This document shows, one piece after another, positions 6,815-14,889 of a stretch of 49,299 nucleotides of DNA (positions within the stretch are counted from its first letter, which is position 1; the number at the start of each line of letters is the position of its first letter). The stretch lies in the NCBI GenBank assembly GCA_005881495.1, contig VBHI01000218.1:1-49299 (forward strand), written 5' to 3'. A model generated the notes under the pieces. It was given only the letters and a program-made list of their open reading frames with translations. It was not told where the DNA came from and searched no databases. The position numbers and the translations under genes are program-made. The DNA is from Chloroflexota bacterium. GTDB lineage: Bacteria; Chloroflexota; Ktedonobacteria; Ktedonobacterales; Ktedonobacteraceae.

Positions 6815-9800
6815 TCAGCTCAGCAGGAGGCCGAGCGTTTTGGAGACGGTGACGGCAGCGCGGCGATTATTCACACTGAGCTTGCGATAGACATTGTTCG
6901 TATGCACCTTGACGGTCCCAGTCGTGACCACCAGTTCGCGCGCAATCTCCTTGTTTGTGAGATCCTTCTCGAGCAAGCGCAGGATTTGGAGTTCGCGCTC
7001 GGTCAAGGGTTCAAGGCCCTCTTGCCACATCAGCTCTTCCGTTGAAACTGCTTGCGCAGCTATGGGGTTCATCGCTGCCAGGATGCGTTGCAGATAGGCG
7101 TCCAGCTTTTTGTCGATCTCCTGATGCGCCTTTCTGCGCTTCCGCAACTCCCCAAGCACTTTGGCCAGCGGCGGCAGATCAGCAAACGTGCGCACGAACC
7201 CACCGGGACGCGCCAGTGCAAGCGCGTGTTCCAGCACATCGAGCGCTTCGGCCAACCGGCCTTGCAGATCGTACGCCAGCGCTTGTAGAGCCAACACCTG
7301 GATCGTCTTGTGTGTATCGTGCATGGATTCGACAAGTTGCAAGAGCTCGTCCAGCAGCTCTTGCCCTTGATCCACACTCGGCTCATCGCCTTTGGCAAGC
7401 AGCATCCAGGCTTTGGTGATGGGTGGGTCCTCAAACGACATCATTGGGATCGGCACTTCTTGAATCCCCGCCATCTCGACCCACTGCGGGGCTTTCTCCA
7501 CCTCGTCCTGCATTAGCGCCAACTGTCCGCAGAAGGCATAGGCCGTCATGAGTTCGCGCATGTTGTGCTGTCCCTGCACCAATTCGAGCAGGGCGCCAGC
7601 TGTCCCTTTCGCCTGGGTGCCCAACCCCTGGGCTTGATAGGCTAAGGCCAGGCCGCACATGGCTCTTTGCACCGCCCAAAAGTGCGCGTGGTGCTGGTTG
7701 GCGACCACGACTGAGAAGTGGTAGATCGCCGCAACCAGATCGTTCCATTCGTAATACACAAAGCCCAGCAACCAGTGGGCCCAATAGAGGCTCAATGCCA
7801 GATCGGCTTCCTGGGCGAGCCGGAGAAGATGTCGTGACGTTTGTTCCACCTGTTGCAGTTTGCCCGCAGCCAGATACACGAGCGCCTGCGCAAAGAGCAG
7901 ACGAGCAGTGTCGTTAAGATGAGCCGATTGTTCTCTCAGAGCCTTGTTCAGTTCAAAGAGCGCAACGTCTTCATGCCCAGTAGCCTGGTTTGAGAGTGCC
8001 AGGAAAAGGAGGGCCTGGCTCGCTATATACACCTCACCCGGTGGGAGCCATCTCAGCGCGGACTGGGCGCTCTCCAGGCTCGCCTGTGCCTGCCCTGTAT
8101 AGTACTGGAACTGGCTCCACAAGATGGCAATCAGCGCACGCAGTATCCTGGACTGCGGGTCGTCCAGATCACTCGCGGCGCTTCCAACGGTTCCTAAGAT
8201 CTGCTCGGCAGACGTCAATAAGCGCGGAAGGTCTTTGAGCTGCCCGTGGGCCTGTAATATCCACACCCTCGCGACAAGCAGGCCGGGGCCGCCCTGGATC
8301 TGTTCCTCCGGCAACAGGCGTAGCCAGCGCTCCAGCTGCACCCATTGCTCCTGCTCGAACGCCTGGAGAAATTGCGCTTCCACCAGCTGCGCCGCATATG
8401 TTGCATCTCCAGCCGCAAGCGCATGCTCGATCGCCTCCTTGATCAGCCCCTGTGCGGCATACCACGCGCATGCTCGCTGGTGGAGCGTAGCGATATCCTC
8501 TTTGCTGATGTGCGTCTGCAAGTGCTGCTCCAACAACCGCTTGAACAGGTGGTGAAAGCGATACCACCCCTGGCGCGCGTCGAGGGGGACAATGAACATA
8601 TTCATGCGCTCCAACCAGTCCAGGGATGCCCGTACGTTATCGTGAAGGGCATCTCTGCCAATGACCGCTGCACACAACTCGGCGCAGAACTGCTCTAGAA
8701 TCGACGTTCGTAAGAGAAAATCCTGGATGGCAGGGGCTTGCTGGGCGAGAATTTCCTCCAACAGGTAACTGCTTACATAGCGGTCAGGGTAGCTGCGAAG
8801 CCGTTCCACAAACGCCGCCTGCTCAGAGGCGCTGCGCAGCGAGAGTGCCGCCAGTCGCAACACCGCAATCCAGCCCTCCGTTCGTTCCTCAAGTGCGACC
8901 GCGGTCATGTGTGCCTGTTCGTTCCCCAGGGCGCGCGTGAGAAAGGCTTCCGTCTCCGCGAGCGTAAAGCGCAAGTCGGCGCTGCGCAGTTCGTTCAGGT
9001 GCCCCTGGGCGCGCCATTTGGCCAGCGGCAGCGGCGGATCGGATCGCGTGGCCAGCGCCAGGTGCAGTTCGGGGGGCATATGCCTGATCAGCAGATCAAG
9101 CAAGGTATGAATCTCGCTATTGTGAATGAGGTGATAGTCATCCAGCACCAGAACAACGTCTTCAGACACATCGGCCAGATTGTTGATGAGCAGGGTAGCC
9201 ACGCGATCAGGTGGTGGAAACTGCGGTGCCTTAAGGCTGGCCGTTTCCTGAAACGCATCGGGAAAGACGGTTTGCAGGGCAGCGGTGAGCGAATGCACGA
9301 AGACGCGCAGCTCGTTGTCGTTTTCTGACTTTGCCGCTCAGCCCGGCGTTTAATCGCTCAATCAGGCGTGCACGGGGGATCAAGTCACTCCTGGTGCGTG
9401 GTCGGTAGAGTTTTGTTTGTATCAGGGAGTTGGGAGGATCGACATTGTCTTCAGTCCAGGTAACAGGGAGCGTGGAAGCAACAGGCACTGCCGGGGACAT
9501 TGTGGTCGACTCAACTGGAGTGTGCCTGCCTGCGAGCGTCCGCGCAGCGGCCTGCAACCTTGACAGGGTGAGCGTGCGTGAGGGTCCCAGCGAAACGCGG
9601 AAGAGCTTGCCCATACGCGTATGGGAAGCTTTCCAGTCCAGGTCACTATCGGTACCGGAACCACTCTTGTGTACGGTAATTGTGCCAAGACGATCGACAA
9701 AGGTAAAAGAGTCATGGTTCTCGAGCCAATCGTACCATGCGGAGGTCCCAACGGCAATCGGATCGCCCTCTCTCTCCGACTGGTATAACCGCCCACCTCT

Positions 9801-9824
9801 CACAAGCGGGATTGTTCGATGCAC
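6815..9824 (-). pseudogene. MalT-like LuxR-family regulator, disrupted by deletion of the P-loop region
   Basis: Two adjacent frames belong to one gene. The 5' part (9824 to about 9330) has an N-terminal domain with GTSAWYDWLENHDSF, typical of Ktedonobacterial LuxR proteins, then LIQTKLYRPRTRSDLIPRAR and LIERLNAGLSGKV, the usual lead-in to the NTPase. The 3' part resumes in another frame with ENDNELRVFVHSLTAALQT, VVLVLDDYHLIHNSEIH, ATRSDPPLPLAKWRAQGHL, TPR-like helices, and a C-terminal LuxR HTH (LTERELQILRLLEKDLTNKE). The Walker A segment (normally about SAPAGFGKTT) and nearby residues, perhaps 30-40, are missing at about 9330. GTG at 9824 is chosen: GAAGGG lies 9 bases upstream and a stop is two codons before it. 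It can no longer make a full MalT-type ATPase. Confidence 0.8.
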
Positions 9825-10086
9825 CTTTCAGAACCCTTCTATAAGACGTACTAACATGATACCTCTTCGAAACGCCTGCTTTCAAGACGCAGTTTCTTCT
9901 CCGCACTATGCGGCACAGTTTTCAGCAGGACAGTATTGTGATCGTATATAAGTTCCAGATTTCCTCATTGTAGATGAGTCTATAATGAAAAGTTGGTAAG
10001 AGCACACTTTACAATTTTATCACAACTGATGCCAATGTCCAAACGAGTAGGTTACAATATCCGTGTTGTTTTAACTTTTTCATTTA

Positions 10087-10160
10087 GCGGAGAAATTTCC
10101 TCCACTGTAAGAACCTTACATCTATCGTGTTAAGGGATTGTTAAATAAATGTAAAGTTCA
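10087..10160 (-). promoter_or_regulatory. Promoter/operator segment, copy 2 of 2, pointing toward the MalT-like gene
   Basis: Read on the minus strand it has TTTACA, 17 bases, TAACAC, then GATAGATGTAAGGTTCTTAC and GGAGGAAATTTCTCC. This is the same order and spacing as the segment ahead of the glucosidase (847-921), with few mismatches over about 74 bases. The next gene in that direction is the MalT-like regulator, 263 bases away. Confidence 0.5.
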
Positions 10161-10219
10161 ATGTACAGCATAGGGTAGAGATTTACAGGGAACCGCGCCC
10201 TACGACAGAGATGGATCGC

Positions 10220-10237
10220 CTAGTGTATTTACACTAG
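10220..10237. promoter_or_regulatory. 18-bp palindromic operator candidate
   Basis: CTAGTGTATTTACACTAG has perfect 8-base arms around a TT centre, the form of a site for a dimeric repressor. Related but imperfect sites occur at 739-755 and 13875-13891. The binding protein is unknown. Confidence 0.45.
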
Positions 10238-10453
10238 ATAAGCCGACTTTTCTAGATTCGTGCCCGTACTGAAAGTGTGCAAAAATAGTGTGTTTACATG
10301 TTGCATTTTTAGCCACATGCATATAAACTGAGAGCAGTAGCGTAGTTTCTTGTCGCCTTCTTTGAAGATGTTTTCAGAGACGGCCGACTAAAAGAGAGAC
10401 GCTCCGAATTAGTATTGTTATCTGTTCCCGTACACATCGAAAGGAGTCAACTC

Positions 10454-10843
10454 ATGAAAGAACGTCCCATTGGAGTCACTATTCTCGCTATCCTGGCTGG
10501 TATCGCTGCCGTCCTGGCTGCCATTAATGCGCTCCAGTTCTTAGGGATCTTCCCATTCTTTATTGGCAGCGTTCCCGTCCGGACTGTCAACTTCTTCTAT
10601 GCCCTGATGTGGTTGTTGCTGGTCTGGGTGTACGTCTGGCTGGTGCAGATGCTCTGGCGGGTTGATCCAGCAGCATGGATGTTCCTGGTGATCATCACCA
10701 TCTTCGAACTCATTTTCGACGTCATTGCCTTGCTTGGTGGATCCAGCTGGCAGAATGTATCTGTGTCCTTCCTCGTCAACGCCATTATCCTGCTATATGT
10801 TATGCTGCCGGGCGTGAGGAGAGCCTTTGGCACGGCGTCTTAG
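10454..10843 (+). CDS. Small four-helix membrane protein of unknown function
   Basis: A 129-residue, strongly hydrophobic protein. It starts MKERPIGVTILAILAGIAA and shows four likely helices (about 6-28, 42-64, 75-97 and 103-120), with a conserved-looking RPIGVTILAILAG opening seen in many small uncharacterised bacterial membrane proteins. ATG 10454 is chosen because AAAGGAG lies 7 bases upstream; an earlier in-frame start at 10415 has no such site. It stands alone, with a strong hairpin after it at 10893. Confidence 0.75.
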   Translation: MKERPIGVTILAILAGIAAVLAAINALQFLGIFPFFIGSVPVRTVNFFYALMWLLLVWVYVWLVQMLWRVDPAAWMFLVIITIFELIFDVIALLGGSSWQNVSVSFLVNAIILLYVMLPGVRRAFGTAS

Positions 10844-10892
10844 CTGTCCATTTTTGGCTGACTCTATCCTATGAGTGAGCTGTAAAACAAAC

Positions 10893-10921
10893 GCCACACG
10901 AGGTTTATCTACTCGTGTGGC
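10893..10921. terminator. Bidirectional hairpin terminator
   Basis: GCCACACGAG and CTCGTGTGGC form a perfect 10-bp stem with a 9-base loop. On the plus strand ACTTTC follows; on the minus strand GTTTGTTTT follows. It can therefore end both the membrane protein transcript and the minus-strand kinase/LuxR transcript. Confidence 0.7.
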
Positions 10922-10941
10922 ACTTTCATACATAGATTGGC

Positions 10942-11019
10942 TTATGAAAGGCTTTCTTCACGCTGGTACGAGCCACGCCGAATGCGCCAGTAGACCAGGT
11001 CAGCCACCTCCAGGATCAT
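10942..11019 (-). pseudogene. Possible remnant of a small membrane protein gene
   Basis: Downstream of the kinase/LuxR gene a minus-strand frame encodes YIWLLVMILEVADLVYWRIR and a short basic/acidic tail before a TAA at 10944. The hydrophobic-then-charged pattern looks protein-like, but no start codon with a ribosome binding site precedes the hydrophobic part; the first ATG is inside it (11019). It is best seen as a 3' fragment of a lost gene, or chance. Confidence 0.2.
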
Positions 11020-11051
11020 CACCAGCAGCCAGATATAGAGGGATACTATCC

Positions 11052-13709
11052 TTATGCGAAATGGTGCTCAAGAGCATAGCGAGTGGCAGCACTGCGCGTA
11101 TTGAGGCCCAACTTGCCGTAGATCGATTGGGTATGCCCGCTGACCGTGTGCGGGCTCAGGACCAGGCGTTCGGCGATTTGTTTGTTGCTCAGTCCCATCG
11201 CCAGCAGACGCAGCACCTCGACTTCACGTGCCGTCAGCGCTTCATATTTGGAAGAAGAAAGTGGCGCCGTAGACCCCACAGCTAGCTCATCACGATTAAG
11301 TGTGAAGATGTCCATGTAATTCAAGGCGGCCGCCATGCCTTGCTTGTCTTGAAGTTGTCGACTCAATTGTCCGCTTTCTTCATAGAGATCGATTGCTTGC
11401 TCAGGGTCTTTCTGCGTGCAAACGAGATAGCCAGCGCCCTTGAGTGCCCTTGCTCTCAGCGGGGTTGAGACAGGCACATTGCTCTCTCGGGATACCTCCC
11501 AGGCCTGTTCCAGAAAGCTGCGGCCCCCACTCACCTGGTCCCCAGGCAGCCAGAACTGCACCAGCGCTGCCACCAGTCGCAACGCCTTCTTTATCTGGCC
11601 GCGCTCCAGCAGCCACCGCAGCGCTGCCTGCAGGTTCTCACGTTCCTGTTCCAGCCGCTTCTGCCACGCTACTTGCTGGAAATCAGACAAAACCGGCGCG
11701 GCCTCTTCGGCGAGTGCCAGGTAGTAGGCAGCATGGGCATCCCGTGTCTGCTCCCGTTCTCCACACGCAGCCAGGCGTTCCAAGCCATACTCGCGCAGCA
11801 TCTCGAGGAGGTCCAGGCGCGGTTCATCCTCCCCATGTGCAGGCTGGCGCAGCAGGCTCTTATCGATGAGCGATGTCACGCCGTCCAGGACCGGGATCGT
11901 CATGCCCCCAAGCGCGGTCGAGATGGACTCTATGGCTTGCAGCGAGCACCCTCCGGCGAAGACCGCAAGTCTGCGAAAGAGCGTTTGCTCATCTGGAGAG
12001 AGCAAGTCGTCGTTCCACCTCAGTGTGTTGCGCAGCGTCTGCTGGCGGAGCGGGGCATCCAATCTCCCTCCAGTCAATACTTCTAAGGGGTGTTCCAACC
12101 GTGAGAGCAGCGCCTGGGGAGGCAGCAGTTTGCTGCGTGCCGCTGCCAGTTCGATGGCCAAAGGCACGCCCTCCAGCCGCGTACAGATCTCGGCGATGTC
12201 CCGTGCGTTCTCATCGGTCAGTTGGAACCCGGGCTGAGAAGCTTGCACACATTGCACAAAGAGTGCCACAGAGGCAACGTGCGCCAGGCCCTCGCGTTCT
12301 GGCAAGTAATGCAGATCGGGTACCTCCAGTGGCGGAAGCGCGAATGCATATTCACCCCCTACGTGCAACAGCGCACGGCTGGTCACCAGCAGCTTGAGCT
12401 GGGGGCATGAAGAGAGCAGATCGGCGAGCAGTGGCGCCGCCGGGAGCACCTGCTCGAAGGTATCGAGCAGCAGCAGGAGCTGCTTGTTGCGCAGAAAGGT
12501 CTTGAGGTGTTCCACCGAGCAGCCATTCCCCCACTCTTGCAGTCCAAGCGCATGGGTGATGGCGGGGAGGACGAGCTCGGGAGCGTTGATGGCAGCCAGG
12601 GAGACAAAACAGCCCCCGTGGGCAAACGCCTCCAGGACCGCGTTCGCGAGGGAGAGGGCCAGGTGTGTCTTGCCGATGCCCCCGGTGCCGGTCAGCGTGA
12701 CCAGGCGCACCTCGGGACGCAGGAGCAGGTCCCGTGCTGCTGCTAGCTCCCTTTGGCGTCCGATCAGTGGAGTGAGAGGCAGCGGGACAGTGCGGAAGCG
12801 CCCGTGCAGGCCATCCAGGGACGAACGTGCTGCGGTGGGCACTGCTGCTGGCAGGGCTGGGAGCATGTGTGGAGGCGAGATAGCAAAGATGGTAGAGACG
12901 GCCTGGCAGGCTTCTGCAAAAGCTGTGGCAAAGCTGAGCACGTCTACGAAGCGCTGCGAGGGGTTCTTGGACAAGCCTTTGAAGATGACCTGTTCCACCG
13001 CACGAGGGATCTCGGGATGCCGCTCGCAGAGAGAAGCAGGGACAACATACAGATGCTGGTTGGAGAGGTGGGCCGCCGAGCCCCCAAAAGGGCGCTGGCC
13101 GCTGAGCCACTCGTAGGCCATCACGGCGAGTGCGTATTGATCGCTGGCAGGACAGGGCTGGCCGAGGATCAGTTCCGGGGCCATGTAGGCCAGAGTGCCG
13201 AAACGTTCTTTGATCTGCAAGGACGCGGTAGCGGAAGTGAGCAAGGCCAGGCCAAAATCGCTGAGCAGCACCTCGTGTTTGGGCCCCAGCAGCACGTTCT
13301 CCGGCTTGAGGTCTCGATGGATCACGTGCTGATCATGGGTATACTGTAAGGCAGAGGCCAGCGCCATGACGTAAGAGACGATGGCGGGCAGTGGCGCTCT
13401 CGTTCCAGGTGGATGAAGCTGGCGCAGGTTGCCATTGGGCGCGTAGTCCTCCACCAGAAAGGGGGCCTGGTCCTCCAGCCCAAAATCGAACACGCGAACG
13501 ATATGCGGATGCACCAGGTGGCTGACGTGGCGCGCTTCGCTGAGAAAGTCGGCCAGGGTGAGCGAGTCCAGCTGTGAGCGCAAGACTTTAATGGCGACTG
13601 GGGTATTGAGATAGAGGTGCTCGCCCAGGTAGACATCGGCAAAAGCGCCTTTGCCCAACGGCTGGATAAGGCGATAGTTCCCCAGCCGTTGCTCTACTTG
13701 TTCCATCAT
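11052..13709 (-). CDS. Ser/Thr kinase / NB-ARC-type NTPase / LuxR-HTH fusion regulator
   Basis: An 885-residue single-chain regulator. Residues about 12-270 are a Hanks kinase (LGKGAFADVYLGE, VAIKVLR, HRDLKPENVLL, SDFGLALL, MAPELILGQ), with all key residues present. Around 320-345 a P-loop GTGGIGKTHLALSLANAV opens an NB-ARC/STAND-type NTPase with LLLLDTFEQV as Walker B and LEGVPLAIELAAARSKLLPP as the GLPLA-type motif. A helical, TPR-like part (about 640-800) precedes a C-terminal LuxR HTH (LTAREVEVLRLLAMGLSNKQ). Phosphorylation, nucleotide switching and DNA binding are thus joined in one protein. Promoter-element copy C sits 76 bases upstream. Signal and target genes are unknown. The gene is intact. 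Confidence 0.88.
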   Translation of the reverse strand: MMEQVEQRLGNYRLIQPLGKGAFADVYLGEHLYLNTPVAIKVLRSQLDSLTLADFLSEARHVSHLVHPHIVRVFDFGLEDQAPFLVEDYAPNGNLRQLHPPGTRAPLPAIVSYVMALASALQYTHDQHVIHRDLKPENVLLGPKHEVLLSDFGLALLTSATASLQIKERFGTLAYMAPELILGQPCPASDQYALAVMAYEWLSGQRPFGGSAAHLSNQHLYVVPASLCERHPEIPRAVEQVIFKGLSKNPSQRFVDVLSFATAFAEACQAVSTIFAISPPHMLPALPAAVPTAARSSLDGLHGRFRTVPLPLTPLIGRQRELAAARDLLLRPEVRLVTLTGTGGIGKTHLALSLANAVLEAFAHGGCFVSLAAINAPELVLPAITHALGLQEWGNGCSVEHLKTFLRNKQLLLLLDTFEQVLPAAPLLADLLSSCPQLKLLVTSRALLHVGGEYAFALPPLEVPDLHYLPEREGLAHVASVALFVQCVQASQPGFQLTDENARDIAEICTRLEGVPLAIELAAARSKLLPPQALLSRLEHPLEVLTGGRLDAPLRQQTLRNTLRWNDDLLSPDEQTLFRRLAVFAGGCSLQAIESISTALGGMTIPVLDGVTSLIDKSLLRQPAHGEDEPRLDLLEMLREYGLERLAACGEREQTRDAHAAYYLALAEEAAPVLSDFQQVAWQKRLEQERENLQAALRWLLERGQIKKALRLVAALVQFWLPGDQVSGGRSFLEQAWEVSRESNVPVSTPLRARALKGAGYLVCTQKDPEQAIDLYEESGQLSRQLQDKQGMAAALNYMDIFTLNRDELAVGSTAPLSSSKYEALTAREVEVLRLLAMGLSNKQIAERLVLSPHTVSGHTQSIYGKLGLNTRSAATRYALEHHFA

Positions 13710-13784
13710 GTGTCACACTTCCTGTTGATGCTCTCAGAGCATCGTTTTGCAATGAATCAACACGACCGAATACTGCTAAGACTC

Positions 13785-13845
13785 ACTGTAGTCGATAACA
13801 CGCGAGAAAACCATTCCCCACAGGGTATAGAAAGGGTATAGTTTT
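13785..13845 (-). promoter_or_regulatory. Shared promoter element, copy C (upstream of the kinase/NTPase/LuxR gene)
   Basis: On the minus strand it carries the same two CTATACCC units 11 bases apart, TGTGGGGAAT, a spacer, and ATCGACTACAGTG. The first 33 bases are identical to copies A and B; the end differs slightly. It is 76 bases from the ATG at 13709. Confidence 0.65.
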
Positions 13846-14115
13846 GGGTATTATGCTTGAGGGCAGTACCCTGCCTGGTGTAAATGCACTACGAGAGACA
13901 TCCACTTGTGTTGCTCAGTTGTCTTGTGGTTTACAAAAGCAGTCAATTTTAAGCATGTGTCTTCGTCCTCTGGATGATATACTGGAAGTAGCGGTCAACT
14001 GAGGAGGCGACTGTACCTTGCACAGAGCGCGTCCTCTTTATACGAACATGCTGTTCACCTGCCAGGCAGGTGAACAGACGAAATGGCGTGTGTAATAGTA
14101 GAAAGGAGAAACGTT
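13846..14115 (+). other. Upstream region of the DUF6325 gene
   Basis: With the promoter copy C and the kinase leader, the gene-free stretch runs 13710-14115. This part holds an operator-like CTGGTGTAAATGCACTAC at about 13875-13892, a weak promoter candidate (TTGCAC 14018-14023, TATACG 14039-14044, spacer only 15 bases), and the palindrome at 14051-14077. No gene was found in it. Confidence 0.4.
14051..14077. promoter_or_regulatory. 27-bp perfect palindrome upstream of the DUF6325 gene
   Basis: CTGTTCACCTGCC and GGCAGGTGAACAG are perfect 13-base arms around a single A. It lies 38 bases before the ATG at 14116 and just past a weak promoter. The tight centre suits a dimeric repressor site better than an RNA hairpin, and no T-run follows, so a terminator is unlikely. 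Confidence 0.5.
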
Positions 14116-14574
14116 ATGACTCTGGGTCCACTAGAATACCTGGTTGTCGGATTTGAGGGCAATCGGTTCACGGGCCAGATTCTGTCGGAGCTACGCGCCG
14201 CGCGTGATAAAGGCATCATCAGGATAATCGATCTGCTCTTGATTATGAAAGATGAAAACGGCGACATTACGGCAATGGAAATGAGCGACCTTAGTAGCGA
14301 GGAGGCGGAACAGTTCGGTCCTATTGCAGGAGACTTGCTCCAGGCATTCGAGCCTGATGATGTCGAAGCGGCAGCAAACCAGATTCCCAATAATAGTTCG
14401 GCTGGCCTTTTGCTGATCGAGCAAACGTGGGCTGTCGGCTTAAAGGAAGCGATCTTGAATGCGGGCGGTGTCCCTCTTGCCGGAGGGCTGGTGGCGCCAG
14501 CCGTGGTGCAAATGTTAGAAGCAGAACTCGAAGAAGCCAAGCAGGGCGCAGCGAAAGTAAAAGCTGCTGAGTAG
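14116..14574 (+). CDS. DUF6325-family protein
   Basis: A 152-residue protein opening LGPLEYLVVGFEGNRF, then GQILSELRAARDKGIIRIID, MSDLSSEEAEQFG and a Gly/Pro hydrophobic stretch near 110-130. This matches the DUF6325 family as I remember it, a soluble or membrane-associated group of unknown function found beside stress and SHOCT genes in actinobacteria and Chloroflexota. ATG 14116 follows GAAAGGAG by 7 bases; an in-frame upstream start at 14083 lacks a site. Control by the palindrome at 14051 is inferred. Confidence 0.75.
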   Translation: MTLGPLEYLVVGFEGNRFTGQILSELRAARDKGIIRIIDLLLIMKDENGDITAMEMSDLSSEEAEQFGPIAGDLLQAFEPDDVEAAANQIPNNSSAGLLLIEQTWAVGLKEAILNAGGVPLAGGLVAPAVVQMLEAELEEAKQGAAKVKAAE

Positions 14575-14630
14575 AATGGACTTCCGCTCAGGCTGCAGTT
14601 ACAGAAAACGGCTCAGAAAGCCTCTGTGAT

Positions 14631-14819
14631 TTATCCAGGGGATGAATGAGCGTTCCTTAGTTGGGGTCTGGGAGATGGGATATACGTCGGATCATCCCAG
14701 GCCAGGAATGTATCAAGGGCTCGTCTCACGAGTTCTGCCCTAGGAATGCCCTCTTTCACTGCTCGTTGGTGAAGCCGTTCAATTTGCTTATCGGTGAGAT
14801 AGATGTTCACTCGTTTCAT
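14631..14819 (-). CDS. Ribbon-helix-helix (CopG-type) DNA-binding protein
   Basis: A 62-residue protein beginning MKRVNIYLTDKQIERLHQRA, then EGIPRAELVRRALDTFLAW, the beta-strand/helix/helix pattern of CopG-type repressors, which bind short palindromes as dimers. The start at 14819 follows AAGGAG by 5 bases; an earlier in-frame ATG is not preferred. It is divergent from tnpB and its own start region overlaps the tnpB promoter, which contains an ATCAT/ATGAT dyad. It is therefore a plausible repressor of tnpB and of itself. No toxin gene is adjacent. Confidence 0.75.
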   Translation of the reverse strand: MKRVNIYLTDKQIERLHQRAVKEGIPRAELVRRALDTFLAWDDPTYIPSPRPQLRNAHSSPG

Positions 14820-14828
14820 GGGTTCTCC

Positions 14829-14857
14829 TTGCATCTATCATAATAATGATGTATAAT
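14829..14857 (+). promoter_or_regulatory. tnpB: tnpB promoter with an internal operator dyad
   Basis: TTGCAT (14829-14834), 17 bases, TATAAT (14852-14857) form a near-consensus sigma-70 promoter for tnpB. The spacer holds ATCAT-AATA-ATGAT (14837-14850), a perfect 5-base dyad. The ribosome binding site of the divergent CopG-type gene overlaps the -35, so one bound protein could control both. Confidence 0.6.
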
Positions 14858-14889
14858 TGTAGCAAAGAATATGAGTTAGGGCAAGAGGC

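Larger units (their letters stand above)
9825..10453. other. Divergent intergenic region with repeated control elements
   Basis: This 629-base AT-rich stretch separates the MalT-like gene (leftward) from a membrane protein gene (rightward). It holds the inverted second copy of the 74-bp promoter segment (10087-10160) and the palindrome at 10220-10237. An AAAAATAG-GTGTTTACATG-like stretch (about 10280-10300) echoes sequence near 780. No supported gene was found in it. Confidence 0.5.
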
